Origin: Coriobacteriales bacterium
Lineage (GTDB): Bacteria > Actinomycetota > Coriobacteriia > Coriobacteriales > UMGS124
Length of the DNA: 39,137 bases
Assembly: GCA_017515595.1 (NCBI GenBank)
Contig: JAFWFL010000110.1
Span: forward strand, 1-39,137
Direction: 5' to 3'
Position numbers and translations under genes: made by a program. The notes beneath the pieces are model-generated. The model saw only the letters and a program-made list of their open reading frames with translations. It ran no database searches and was not told where the DNA came from. Shown piece after piece: positions 16,255-24,936 of the stretch. The number at the start of each line of letters is the position of its first letter. Positions within the stretch are counted from its first letter, which is position 1.

Positions 16255-16725
16255 ATGGCTATCAAAGTATTGGAAGGCAATGTTGTTGCAAGTAACATTA
16301 AGGTTGGCATTGTTTGCAGCAGGTTCAACGAGTTTATTGTCAGTAAGCTTCTCGACGGCGCGCTTGACGGTTTGCGCAGGCATAATGTGGCAGATGAGGA
16401 CATAACTCTCGCCTGGGTTCCCGGCGCGTTCGAGATCCCTCTGACCGCACAAAAGATGGCTGAAAGCGGCAAATACGACGCCGTTATTGCCCTTGGCGCT
16501 GTGATTCGAGGAGCAACAAGCCACTATGAGCTTGTATGCAGCGAAGTTGCCAAGGGCATCGCACAAACCTCGCTTAAAAGCGGAGTTCCGGTAATGTTTG
16601 GCGTCATTACCACCGAGAACCTCGAGCAAGCCATTGACCGCGCCGGCGCCAAAGTTGGCAACAAGGGCTTTGAATGCGCAACCGGCGCAATCGAGCTCGT
16701 TAACCTCTACCGCCAGATGGCATAA
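16255..16725 (+). CDS. ribH: 6,7-dimethyl-8-ribityllumazine synthase (riboflavin synthase beta chain)
   Basis: It joins the two RibBA/RibD-derived precursors into the lumazine. The 156-residue length is standard. [41 protein letters not shown] (with the catalytic His after GATS), [16 protein letters not shown] and [12 protein letters not shown] are all family hallmarks. The start has AAAGGAAAT upstream. It is the last gene of the operon and is followed by a hairpin terminator. Confidence 0.97.
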   Translation: MAIKVLEGNVVASNIKVGIVCSRFNEFIVSKLLDGALDGLRRHNVADEDITLAWVPGAFEIPLTAQKMAESGKYDAVIALGAVIRGATSHYELVCSEVAKGIAQTSLKSGVPVMFGVITTENLEQAIDRAGAKVGNKGFECATGAIELVNLYRQMA

Positions 16726-16736
16726 GAGGTATCAAA

Positions 16737-16768
16737 AACCACCCCAACATCATGTCGTTGGGATGGTT
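16737..16768 (+). terminator. Terminator of the rib operon
   Basis: AACCACCCCAAC (16737-16748) pairs with GTTGGGATGGTT (16757-16768) with one mismatch, followed by CTCTTGATTT, a weak T-rich tail. Confidence 0.65.
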
Positions 16769-16779
16769 CTCTTGATTTG

Positions 16780-16900
16780 TCGTAAGTTATGACGGGTACT
16801 AGCATGAGGAAAAACCAAAATCGAGGGGTTTCTCGGCATTAGGCCTGGATTTTGAAATCATTTGTGTATTGATCATGCTAGCGCCCGTCATAACTTGCGA
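16780..16900. repeat. 121-bp inverted-repeat element, copy 1
   Basis: Imperfect arms 16780-16809 and 16871-16900 both carry AAGTTATGACGGG and CTAGCATGA. The centre has GGGTTTCTCGGCA (16826-16838). Arms differ from copies 2 and 3 by TTAT for TTTT in both arms, a compensated change that suggests the hairpin is kept by selection. It lies between the convergent ribH and BspA-like genes. Confidence 0.85.
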
Positions 16901-16905
16901 TTGAT

Positions 16906-19302
16906 TTATTCAGATACAAACTGTGGGTATGTCTCGAAGTGCAGGTTGGCATTCTTGAAATTCTCGTTACCGGTGTCAACGTTTACTTCGAACCACATAC
17001 GTTCAGAGCCTTCATAATAAATATCCCTAAGACTTTCGCAGTTGTAGAAGACATTAGATTCTACAGATGTAACAGAGGCAGGAAGGTCAATGGAGGCCAG
17101 GCTTGTACAACCATTAAAGGTACTGCTTTTAATGGTTGTAATACCTTTTGGAAGCGTTATACTTGTGAGGTTCTTGCAGTTATAAAATGCAGAATAGTCT
17201 ATTGTGCGAACCGTAGAAGGAATCCCAACGCTTATTAAGCTACTGCAGCCGGCAAACGCATATGATCCAATGCTAATAACATCATCCGGAATACAAAAAC
17301 TCAAATGATTGCTGCAATTATTAAATAAATACGGAGTTATCCGTCGCATTCTTTCGGGAAGATCAACGGTATTAAGGTTTTTACAATCAGCAAAAGCATA
17401 GTCACCAAGCGCAGTCATTTGCTCAGGTATGGTAATCGCTTCCAACCTTGAGCATCCTTTGAATGCGCTATGACCAATATAAGAAACGGTTTCCGGTAGT
17501 CTTATAGATGTAAGGCTTGTGCAGTTTTCGAATGCGCTATCACCAATGCAGGTAATCCCTTCCCGTATGACTAAACGAGTGATCTGTCCGCTGTAGTCGT
17601 GCCAGGACCCGGTTTCCCAATAATTATCTATGATTGCTCCTAATCCGGCAATGGTCAGTGTGCCATCGCTTCCCAGGGCCCAGGATACATTTTGTCCGCA
17701 ATAACCATGGGCAATGCTGTCTGCAAACGGAGCCAGCTCAATTGCCTCCGGTCCGTCTTCCCATATCTCATCGCCCAAAGGCGCTGAGTCGCAATGGAGA
17801 ACAGCTTCAGAGAAGTACTCGTTACCCGTGTTGGTTTGAACCTCAAACCACTGACGGTCTGTACCGGCATAATTGATATCAAGAAGACTGTAACAGTTGT
17901 AGAATGCATTACTATCAACACTGGTTAAAGACGACGGAAGGAATATTTCTCGTAGGCTACGGCATCCGCTGAACAGACTCGAATTAATCACCGTAATGCC
18001 TTCAGGCAATGTAATGGATGTTAAGCTTCTGCAATCGTAAAACGCGGAGCTTTCGATGGTGCGCACAGATGCAGGAATATGTGCTTTTACCAAGCTCATG
18101 CAGCCTGAAAAAGCATAATAACCAATACTTTGAACACTGTCAGGAATGTAGATCTCATGAAGAGTATGACAATCATTAAAGAGATAAGCAGGGATTCTGA
18201 GCATACGGGCAGGAAGTTGTATGGAGACGAGGCTGCCGCAGTTTTGAAACGCTCCATCACCAAAAGCCGTCAGTTGTTTTGGTGTGTTAATTGATTCCAT
18301 CCTAAAGCAGTTATGAAAGGCATAACTGCTTATATATGAGAGACTCTCAGGTAGGGTAACTTTGGTGGCGGTAGTACAGTCTTCGAACGCAGCAGTTCCT
18401 ATGTATGTTATTCCTTCAGAGATTACGATATTGCGAATCTGGCCACGATACTCATACCAAGGACTTCCGTTGCTGGAATAGTTATATATGGTTCCCAAAC
18501 CTGCTATGGTTAACGTGCCACTGTTGTCTAAAGCCCAGGAAGTATTTGCCCCGCAATAACCATGGGCAATACTGTCTGCAAACGGCGCACTTTCGATATT
18601 GAATAAATCAGAAGGCCAAGCCTGGGCTGGGAGAGGTGCAGCTTCAAAATGCAGGTTGGCACCACGCAGATATTCTGTTCCCGAGTAATCGATAGTCAGA
18701 TTCAGCCATTGTTGCTGGGTTCCCTCATAATAAACGTCAACCAAGCTGAAGCAGTTGAAAAAGGAATTGGATTCGATGGATGTTACTGAAGCCGGAATCC
18801 ATATCTCACGCAAGCCGCTACATTCGCTAAATGAACTACTGGAGATAGTTGTGATGCCCGCTGGGAGGTTGACAGATGTCAGGCTCCTGCACGTATGAAA
18901 AGCTGAGCTATTGATCTTTTGGACTGAAGAGGAAAGCGATAATCGGATGATATTTATGCAACCCGCGAATGCTTCATAACCAATACTGGTTACATTGCCT
19001 TCTACTATAACGCCAAATATATTGCCGTTATATTCTTCCCAAGGACGGGAGGTCATTTCTCCGTTGCCAGATATGGTAAGGATACCGTTATCTGTGAGGG
19101 ACCATTGCACATTATCGCCGCAGTTTCCCTCAGCAATGATGGTAGCATTGCTTATGTCCGGAGAAGCTGGTGTTTGCAAGATATTCGATATACCTGCCTC
19201 AGCCCGGACATTTGTAAACGCAACGCCTGCGATGAATACAGATAAGCATAAAAATATTAAAACTGGTTTTAACAAAGTGCGAAAAGCGATTTTACTTTCC
19301 AT
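16906..19302 (-). CDS. Secreted BspA-like leucine-rich repeat protein
   Basis: A 798-residue exported surface or secreted protein. The signal is MESKIAFRTLLKPVLIFLCL plus VFIAGVAF, cleaved around VRA/EA. It is built of TpLRR (LRR_5) repeats such as AFxxCxSLTSITLPxGITxI in three blocks (about residues 57-225, 239-505 and 524-798). Each block opens with a CG-x-N-x-xW-x-L-x-x-x-G-x-LTIxGxG strand module and closes with a YxGTxxxW...AxLHxE motif. Blocks 2 and 3 both open with APFADSIAHGYCG. There is no LPxTG or cell-wall domain. Relatives in oral and gut bacteria bind host matrix or other bacteria; that role is inferred. ATG 19302 has GGAAGGGG 6 bases upstream; a longer frame from 19434 has no such site. 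Confidence 0.85.
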   Translation of the reverse strand: MESKIAFRTLLKPVLIFLCLSVFIAGVAFTNVRAEAGISNILQTPASPDISNATIIAEGNCGDNVQWSLTDNGILTISGNGEMTSRPWEEYNGNIFGVIVEGNVTSIGYEAFAGCINIIRLSLSSSVQKINSSAFHTCRSLTSVNLPAGITTISSSSFSECSGLREIWIPASVTSIESNSFFNCFSLVDVYYEGTQQQWLNLTIDYSGTEYLRGANLHFEAAPLPAQAWPSDLFNIESAPFADSIAHGYCGANTSWALDNSGTLTIAGLGTIYNYSSNGSPWYEYRGQIRNIVISEGITYIGTAAFEDCTTATKVTLPESLSYISSYAFHNCFRMESINTPKQLTAFGDGAFQNCGSLVSIQLPARMLRIPAYLFNDCHTLHEIYIPDSVQSIGYYAFSGCMSLVKAHIPASVRTIESSAFYDCRSLTSITLPEGITVINSSLFSGCRSLREIFLPSSLTSVDSNAFYNCYSLLDINYAGTDRQWFEVQTNTGNEYFSEAVLHCDSAPLGDEIWEDGPEAIELAPFADSIAHGYCGQNVSWALGSDGTLTIAGLGAIIDNYWETGSWHDYSGQITRLVIREGITCIGDSAFENCTSLTSIRLPETVSYIGHSAFKGCSRLEAITIPEQMTALGDYAFADCKNLNTVDLPERMRRITPYLFNNCSNHLSFCIPDDVISIGSYAFAGCSSLISVGIPSTVRTIDYSAFYNCKNLTSITLPKGITTIKSSTFNGCTSLASIDLPASVTSVESNVFYNCESLRDIYYEGSERMWFEVNVDTGNENFKNANLHFETYPQFVSE

Positions 19303-19470
19303 AATAAACCCCTTCCGACAGTATCCACAATGATAAATGGTATCACAGGCGAACACACAACACAAACTTTTGGATGAAATAACCTGGCATAAGGTCCTGT
19401 AGGTTTTGTCCAAACGAGAACCATCTTGTGTCATCCTGCATTCTCAGGGTTTAATTCAAAACAAAACAGC

Positions 19471-19532
19471 GGCACATACTGCTCACGCTGACTCAAGATC
19501 GCAGATCTGAGCCAGCGTGAGCAGTATGTGCC
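19471..19532 (-). terminator. Long perfect hairpin, probable terminator of the double-glycine peptide gene
   Basis: GGCACATACT-GCTCACGCTG (19471-19490) is perfectly repeated inverted at 19513-19532, and the inner CTCA/GATC bases pair further. Read on the minus strand it is followed by GCTGTTTTGTTTTG, a T-rich tail. It sits 36 bases beyond the peptide stop codon. Confidence 0.7.
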
Positions 19533-19567
19533 ACGTTCAATGTATTTTGCCGGGTGCCTTTTGGCTG

Positions 19568-19825
19568 TTACCCAAAAATCATGGCCATCCAGTCCCACCC
19601 GCTGGGACCGTATTTCTCCTCTAGGGTCGCGACGTAGTCTTTGAAATTTGCGTAGTTGGCCGCGCGTGTCTCGTCCGATGATCCGTACGCTGCAGAGCCA
19701 ACCATGTTGGTGATGAGCACATCCAGGCGGCGCAATTCGTCGTAGGTCAGCGTATCTTTGTCCCAGGTGCCGCCAACGATGCTGTCCAGTTGGTCAAGCG
19801 TCAATACTTGCAGTTTGTTTTCCAT
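19568..19825 (-). CDS. Double-glycine leader peptide (bacteriocin- or pheromone-like)
   Basis: An 85-residue peptide. It starts MENKLQVLTLDQLDSIVGG, which fits the LSxxELxxIxGG leader cleaved and exported by ABC transporters with a C39 peptidase domain. The expected mature part is 66 residues, TWDKDTLTYDELRRLD..., ending WDWMAMIFG, with no Cys. GAGGG lies about 7 bases before ATG 19825. An in-frame upstream ATG at 19987 gives a Lys/His-rich extension before the leader and is rejected. No exporter, immunity or regulator gene is recognisable next to it, so function (bacteriocin, signalling peptide or other) remains open. A strong terminator follows. Confidence 0.65.
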   Translation of the reverse strand: MENKLQVLTLDQLDSIVGGTWDKDTLTYDELRRLDVLITNMVGSAAYGSSDETRAANYANFKDYVATLEEKYGPSGWDWMAMIFG

Positions 19826-20179
19826 CTGATGCCCTCTTTCGTTATGATGTGCCGTTTTGCAGGCCTTGAAGGACAGCCGGTCTCCCTCAACCACAGCGCC
19901 CTGATCATGATCCTGCGCAACGATGCTTCGCTTTTTGACTGTATATGAAGCACATCCCCTCCCATCTCTCGGGTTTCCGAATTCCATAGAGACTACTCAA
20001 CAGTGGCTTCAGATGCTAATCATCCCCCTGAAGACTGTCCCTCTCCATAACTTGACCCCTGCATATTCCTAAGTTAGCTTTTTTAACAAATATATCATTC
20101 TCACAAAAATTATCTTAAAGAAATTTGTCATACTGATACCAGCCCAAAAGAGGCCTACCACAAAGAAAGAAGTACAGCT
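19826..20179. other. 354-base divergent region without a supported gene
   Basis: It separates the double-glycine peptide from the YczE-like gene. A 54-codon frame on the minus strand (GDVLHIQSKSEASLRRIM...) overlaps the peptide start, lacks a ribosome site and is not counted. 20070-20150 is AT-rich and probably holds the promoter of the plus-strand gene. No RNA gene is seen. Confidence 0.5.
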
Positions 20180-21043
20180 ATGACTGATTCATCACAGCGT
20201 GAGAAGCGCAAAACTCTCCAAGAACAAATACCCGGTAATGCGAATATTGATGGTACTTCATCTGCGGATGTTGATGCTGCTATGAATGAAACCGCATCTG
20301 CAGATCAAGCTTCTGATACCGGTGACAATATCCCGCCAGCTTCGCAGTCCTCTTGGACACGATTCTTTTCTCGGCGTATTCCCAATGTAATCTTGCGCAC
20401 TATTGTGCTCGTTTTAGGATTTGCCTGGATTGCCATGGGAGTTGCAATGTCCCGGCATACCGGCATGGGAACATCGCCTATCTCGTGTGTGCCGTGTGTT
20501 TTGAGCTTTGTGACTCCCATTACTATTGGTACTTATACCATGATCCTCAACACACTGTTTGTGATTGCGCAAATAGCGATGCTTCGCAAACAGTTTAACC
20601 CGTTACAGCTGTTACAGATTCCCTGTACCTTGGTATTTTCGGTCTTTATTGATGCCTTTGTCCCTCTTGCCGAGAAGATCCCGCTTCCTAACTATGCCGC
20701 CTGTATGGCCCTCATGCTTGTGAGCATCTGCTTTACTGCCATCGGCGTATTCTTGGAAGTACGGGCGTATCTCATCCCGCTGCCGGGCGAAGGCGTGAGT
20801 ACAACCGCATCCCGCGTGTTTGGCGTTGAGTTCCCCAGATGCAAGCTCATATTTGATGTGAGCAACGTGCTGGTTGGTACGGTTCTCTCGCTCGTCTTTT
20901 TGCACGGTTTGTATGGTGTACGCGAAGGCACAATCCTCGCTGCCATAGCCGTAGGCCCCCTTGTGCGTGTTATCGGTAAACTCCTTCCCAACTTCGAACA
21001 AATAGTCCCCGTCCAAGGCAAAAACCTCTTCCTGAGCCAATAG
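20180..21043 (+). CDS. YczE/YyaS-like integral membrane protein
   Basis: A 287-residue membrane protein. Residues 1-55 are hydrophilic and rich in Ser, Ala and Asp, with no counterpart in the shorter B. subtilis YczE. After RRIPNVILRTIVLVLGFAW come about five membrane segments. MGVAMSRHTGMGTSPISCVP and PLPGEGVSTTASRVFGVEFPRCK are conserved in the family. The role of these proteins is not established; some are linked to peptide-antibiotic gene clusters. Start at 20180 with AAAGAAAGAAG upstream. It is transcribed away from the double-glycine peptide, so a link is possible but unproven. Confidence 0.75.
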   Translation: MTDSSQREKRKTLQEQIPGNANIDGTSSADVDAAMNETASADQASDTGDNIPPASQSSWTRFFSRRIPNVILRTIVLVLGFAWIAMGVAMSRHTGMGTSPISCVPCVLSFVTPITIGTYTMILNTLFVIAQIAMLRKQFNPLQLLQIPCTLVFSVFIDAFVPLAEKIPLPNYAACMALMLVSICFTAIGVFLEVRAYLIPLPGEGVSTTASRVFGVEFPRCKLIFDVSNVLVGTVLSLVFLHGLYGVREGTILAAIAVGPLVRVIGKLLPNFEQIVPVQGKNLFLSQ

Positions 21044-21141
21044 GACAAAAGATTAAGGATTTTTAAGAGTTACAAGTAAAAAATGTGCCTCACATGAAGG
21101 AATCGTGTTCTTATGCATCAATCTCTACAAAAATCGTCCGC

Positions 21142-21260
21142 TGCAAGTTTTGACGGGCGCTAGCATGATCAAATCATAAACGATTAAAAACAACTGGCCT
21201 TTTGCCGAGAAACTCTATAAATTTTGCCCGCCATCATGCTAGCACCCGTCAAAACTTGCA
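21142..21260. repeat. 119-bp inverted-repeat element, copy 2 (reverse orientation)
   Basis: TGCAAGTTTTGACGGG at 21142-21157 and its exact inverse CCCGTCAAAACTTGCA at 21245-21260, extended by GCTAGCATGAT, give arms of about 28 bases. The central 9-mer appears as TGCCGAGAA (21203-21211), 49 bases from the right end; in copy 3 it is 49 from the left end. So this copy lies the other way round. It is upstream of the AAA ATPase gene. Confidence 0.88.
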
Positions 21261-21307
21261 ATGAAAAAAGGAAGCATCGAATTTACGTCTAATTATTGTG
21301 AGGGTGC

Positions 21308-21336
21308 TTGACAAAAAGGAAAGAAAGGAAAGAATA
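21308..21336 (+). promoter_or_regulatory. Possible promoter of the AAA ATPase gene in a polypurine tract
   Basis: A perfect TTGACA (21308-21313) is present, but the expected -10 (AGAATA, 21331-21336) is poor. The following run of GGAAA repeats to 21350 is almost all purine. Confidence 0.3.
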
Positions 21337-21372
21337 GGAAAAAAAGGAAAACCATGAGAAAGGCCCACAGCA

Positions 21373-22476
21373 ATGGTTCGCGACACCATATTTTCACCGG
21401 CATTTGGAAATAGACCGAGCCAGCTGGTTGGGCGCGATGTCATTTTGCGCCAGCTTTTGGATGGACTCATGGCTGTTCCCGGCAGCAAAGAAAGAGCGAC
21501 GTTATTATTGGGACAAAGGGGCATGGGTAAGACCGTCCTCTTGTGGGAAATTGCAGAAACAGTGCGAGAAAAGAACTACGTCGTAGCATCACCAACCATA
21601 GTTTCAGAGAATATGCTTGAGCGTATTATTGAGAAAATCCAGGAGGACTCCGAACAATACCTCAATAAGAAAAAGCTTCACCTTACGGGAGCAAATGTTG
21701 GGGTCATGGGTTTCTCGGCAGGAATACAGTTTAGTCGCGAAGAACAGGAGACCAAGAGTCCGGAATATCGGTTGGCCCGCATCTGCAGAGAATTAGCTCG
21801 GTTTGAAGTGAATGTGTTGATATTGGTTGATGAGGTACAGGCTAACTCAGCAGAATTAAAACGACTGATCATTGCATATCAGGAGCTTGTGGGCGAAGGA
21901 TTACCGGTGGCAATAATTATGGCAGGTTTGCCGGCCTCTGTTTCTCAAACACTGAATGATAAAGTCCTTACTTTCTTTAACAGAACCAGAAAACTGGATA
22001 TTGGCCCCCTTAATCTGCGAGATATTAACGCGTTTTATGAAGAAGCATTTTCTACGTTACATATTGAGATTTCTTCTGACTTATGTACCAAAGCAGCAGA
22101 AGCTACCCTGGGATCCCCCTACTTATTACAGCTTATCGGACACAACCTTGTGCTCTCTGCCAGTTCTGATTCTATGACTGTTAACCAAGATGTATATAAC
22201 AAAGCAATTAAAGCATCACAAAATGATTACCAAGAAGATATTTGTAAAACCACCCTGGCTCCGCTCTCTGACCGTGATATCGATTTTTTGCGGGCCATGT
22301 CAAAAGATGCAGATACGAGTAAAGTGTTTGATATCGCTGTCCGTATGGGAGTTACAACTGACTACGCTCAAAAGTATCGCAGACGTCTTTTAGAGACGGG
22401 CATCATAGAAGCCCCTCGCAGAGGCGTTGTTGCATTTGCGGTCCCATACCTGGCAGATTATCTACGAAGGTCATAA
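21373..22476 (+). CDS. AAA+ ATPase with C-terminal winged helix (archaeal ATPase/Orc1-Cdc6-like type)
   Basis: A 367-residue soluble P-loop protein. Walker A is GQRGMGKT (residues 47-54), Walker B is VLILVDEVQ at about 155, and PLNLRDINAFYEEAF is a sensor-2/lid region typical of STAND-like or archaeal-type ATPases. The C-terminal 90 residues form a winged helix ending FAVPYLADYLRR. The start at 21373 has GAAAGG 10 bases before it; an out-of-frame ATG at 21354 opens a 19-codon frame ending at 21413 that may be a leader or nothing. Bacterial members are common in gut Actinobacteria and have no established role; DNA or mobile-element association is often assumed. A decayed paralogue lies at 12383. 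Confidence 0.8.
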   Translation: MVRDTIFSPAFGNRPSQLVGRDVILRQLLDGLMAVPGSKERATLLLGQRGMGKTVLLWEIAETVREKNYVVASPTIVSENMLERIIEKIQEDSEQYLNKKKLHLTGANVGVMGFSAGIQFSREEQETKSPEYRLARICRELARFEVNVLILVDEVQANSAELKRLIIAYQELVGEGLPVAIIMAGLPASVSQTLNDKVLTFFNRTRKLDIGPLNLRDINAFYEEAFSTLHIEISSDLCTKAAEATLGSPYLLQLIGHNLVLSASSDSMTVNQDVYNKAIKASQNDYQEDICKTTLAPLSDRDIDFLRAMSKDADTSKVFDIAVRMGVTTDYAQKYRRRLLETGIIEAPRRGVVAFAVPYLADYLRRS

Positions 22477-22545
22477 GTAGGTAAATAAAGAACCGGATGT
22501 ACGCATCTGGTCTACTCTGTCTGTTATTTGCGAAGGAGGTTGCTT

Positions 22546-23907
22546 ATGGAGAGCAGACGCGAGCTGTATAGCATGTATGCCATCATTGTGCTCGCTTGCG
22601 CTCTGGGTAATCTTTCGCAGACGGCTGTAAGCGCGATGCTTCCTCATATTGATGCATCTCTTGGGATTGATGTGACCACGGGCCAGTGGTTAACCAGCGG
22701 GTATATGCTTGCGCTTGGCATTGTTGTGCCGCTTGCCACCTATTGCTCCCACCGGTTTTCTTGGAGAATGCACATCTGCATTGGTTTGATGCTCAGCATT
22801 ATAGGTTCTTTGCTCGATATCTTTGCGCAGGATTTTGTTGTTATGCTTTTGGGGCGGATACTCCAGGCGGCTTCCTGCGGCGTGCTTATGCCTCTTATGC
22901 AGACAATTGCCATGACAGAGTTTGCTCCCGGCAAACGTGCAACAGCAATGGGAATCGCAGGAATTGCCATGGGATTTGCACCGAATGTGGGGCCAACTGT
23001 TGGCGGGGCCATGAATCATGCATGGGGATGGCAAAGCTTTTTTGTGCTGCTTTTAGGATTCTCAGCTGTGTTGATGATAGCGACGGTACTTTTTATTCCC
23101 GGAGGTCAGGCAAAGCGCAAGGCATCTTTTGAGACCATCTCGTTTATATTCTCGACCCTGGGATTTGGCGGTATTTTACTTGGTCTTTCGCAGGCAAGCA
23201 GCCTTGGATTTGCAAGCTTTATGGTGTGGGTGCCTATTCTGTTGGGAACCCTGTTTTTGCTTTTGTTCTTTTGGCGGCAAAAGCGGGTTGCCTCACCGCT
23301 TATTGACCTCTCGATATTCCATTCGTCGCGGTATAACAAAGGAATCGTTGCTCTCTCGCTGCTCTTTGCGTCGTTTATGGGAGTAACGCTCGTGATTCCT
23401 TTGTATGTTGTAGACCTCTGTCACGGGACCTCGCTCGACGCTGGGCTGGTTATATTACCTACCACAATCTCCGCTCTTGTTATGAACCCTTTAAGCGGTA
23501 TTCTTGCCGACCGATTTGGTACCCGTCCCGTGGTGCTTGTAGCTGCAACCGTTTTGGCAATAGGTGCTTTGGGATGTTGCGTGGTAAATGAGACAACACC
23601 GCTCTGGGTCCTCTCGGCATGGCAAACGGTGCGTGCATGCGGAGTATCATCGCTTATAGGACCCCTGCAGGCCTGGAGCCTCGATAAACTCGAACCGCGA
23701 GTCATCACGGACGGCAGTTCATTTTCTACCATTGTGAGACAGGCTGCTTCCTCATTTGGAACATCCTTAATGGTCGCTATCATATCGCTCACCACCGCAT
23801 ATGCACTGACCATCGGAAACGCTGCACTTCCATACCAATGCGCCTTTGGTTTCTCGGCATTGTTATCATGTGCTGTATTGGTATTCAGTATCTGCAAAGT
23901 GAGATAA
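22546..23907 (+). CDS. MFS multidrug exporter, DHA2-like
   Basis: A 453-residue membrane protein with 12-14 hydrophobic segments. TTGQWLTSGYMLALGIVVPL is typical of the EmrB/QacA group, as are GRILQAASCGVLMPL and the antiporter motif C, GIAMGFAPNVGPTVGGAM. NPLSGILADRFGTRPVVLV repeats motif A in the second half. It probably exports a drug or lipophilic compound against protons. ATG 22546 follows AAGGAGG (22533-22539) by 6 bases, so an earlier ATG at 22528 is rejected. It follows the ATPase by 69 bases; a shared transcript is possible. Substrate unknown. Confidence 0.88.
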   Translation: MESRRELYSMYAIIVLACALGNLSQTAVSAMLPHIDASLGIDVTTGQWLTSGYMLALGIVVPLATYCSHRFSWRMHICIGLMLSIIGSLLDIFAQDFVVMLLGRILQAASCGVLMPLMQTIAMTEFAPGKRATAMGIAGIAMGFAPNVGPTVGGAMNHAWGWQSFFVLLLGFSAVLMIATVLFIPGGQAKRKASFETISFIFSTLGFGGILLGLSQASSLGFASFMVWVPILLGTLFLLLFFWRQKRVASPLIDLSIFHSSRYNKGIVALSLLFASFMGVTLVIPLYVVDLCHGTSLDAGLVILPTTISALVMNPLSGILADRFGTRPVVLVAATVLAIGALGCCVVNETTPLWVLSAWQTVRACGVSSLIGPLQAWSLDKLEPRVITDGSSFSTIVRQAASSFGTSLMVAIISLTTAYALTIGNAALPYQCAFGFSALLSCAVLVFSICKVR

Positions 23908-23949
23908 CAAGGTTGCTGTCCTCCGCATCGGCTGCTCTGGGTTGAGAAA

Positions 23950-24068
23950 TGCAAGTTTTGACGGGTACCAGCATGATGGCAGACTAAATTCAAAGGGTTT
24001 CTCGGCAAAAGTCCAGTTGGTTTTGATCTTTTGAATGCTGATCATGCTAGCACCCGTCAAAACTTGCA
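23950..24068. repeat. 119-bp inverted-repeat element, copy 3
   Basis: Arms TGCAAGTTTTGACGGG (23950-23965) and CCCGTCAAAACTTGCA (24053-24068) extend inward through AGCATGAT. The centre reads GGGTTTCTCGGCAAAAGTCC (23996-24015), with the 9-mer at 23999-24007. It lies between the convergent MFS and FecE-like genes. Confidence 0.9.
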
Positions 24069-24111
24069 TTCTGTATGATTTAAGGTACGAGCAGGTTATT
24101 CGTTTGTGTTT

Positions 24112-24936
24112 TTATCTTCGCTTTGTGGTGCCGGTTTCGAATTTCTCGATGCGGCCGAGAGGGTCGTCGAGGTCGCCGGGGACGCATACTTTGCGAGATC
24201 CTACGGGGGCGATATTGATGGGAATGCCGTAGATTTGGCCGAGGGCTTCCTCGGTGACAACCTTATGCGCCGGGCCTTGGGCTACAACACCTCCCTTTGA
24301 GAGAATGGCTGTTTCGCAATCAAGCAGCAGGGCGTGGTCAGGGAAGTGCGTGGTCATGAGCACGCCGATTCCCTTGGCATGCAGGCGTTCTACCAGCTGG
24401 ACAAACTTAAACTGGTTACCAAAGTCAAGGTGCGCGGTAGGTTCATCCAAAAGCATGGCCTCGGGTTGTTGCGCAAGAGCGCTCGCAATCATCACAAGCT
24501 GCCGCTCGCCTCCGGAGATTTCGGTGTAGGGACGCTCTGCCAGACGCTCGATTCCCAAATAAACCAGCTGGTCATAGGCAAACTGTACATCCTCGTCGCT
24601 TGGGTTCGAGAGGTACCCAATGTGCGAGGTACGTCCCATGGTTACCACATCAATAACCGGATACGAGAAGGTAGGTGCATGCATTTGGGCAATGTATGCG
24701 ACCTTGAGCGCCATGTCGCGCGGAGAATACTGACGGGTGGGTTTACCGTCTATGGTAATGGTTCCGCTTGCAGGCGAAAGCTCGCCCATAATGCACTTGA
24801 GCAGGGTCGATTTACCAACACCATTGCATCCCAAAAGACACATGATATCAGGTGATTCATAAGTAAAGCTCATGCCCTCAAGAATGTTCTGGCCGGTGCC
24901 ATAGTCAAAGGTAACGCCATCAACTGCAAGCTTCAT
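24112..24936 (-). CDS. FecE/BtuD-type ABC transporter ATP-binding protein
   Basis: A 274-residue cytoplasmic ATPase that powers the importer with the next two genes. Walker A GCNGVGKST, Q-loop YIAQMHAP, signature ISGGERQ (usual LSGGQ), Walker B AMLLDEPTAHLD and switch TTHFPDH are all present in order. The last 25 residues are a charged tail past the family core. It overlaps the permease gene by one base (TAATG), so the two are translationally coupled. Family members move Fe-siderophores, heme, cobalamin or molybdate/tungstate; the sequence does not decide. Confidence 0.93.
   Translation of the reverse strand: MKLAVDGVTFDYGTGQNILEGMSFTYESPDIMCLLGCNGVGKSTLLKCIMGELSPASGTITIDGKPTRQYSPRDMALKVAYIAQMHAPTFSYPVIDVVTMGRTSHIGYLSNPSDEDVQFAYDQLVYLGIERLAERPYTEISGGERQLVMIASALAQQPEAMLLDEPTAHLDFGNQFKFVQLVERLHAKGIGVLMTTHFPDHALLLDCETAILSKGGVVAQGPAHKVVTEEALGQIYGIPINIAPVGSRKVCVPGDLDDPLGRIEKFETGTTKRR

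Noticed and set aside
15364-16629. A 421-codon open frame on the minus strand opposite ribBA and ribH
   Set aside because: It lies wholly antisense to two certain genes, has no ribosome site and its sequence is low in family-like motifs. It is a shadow of biased codon use.
19826-19987. 54-residue N-terminal extension of the double-glycine peptide
   Set aside because: The leader motif must be N-terminal for C39 processing, and GAGGG precedes ATG 19825.
16780-24068. CRISPR array made of the repeated 28-base units
   Set aside because: The repeats are inverted pairs kilobases apart, not regularly spaced direct repeats, and no cas gene is present.
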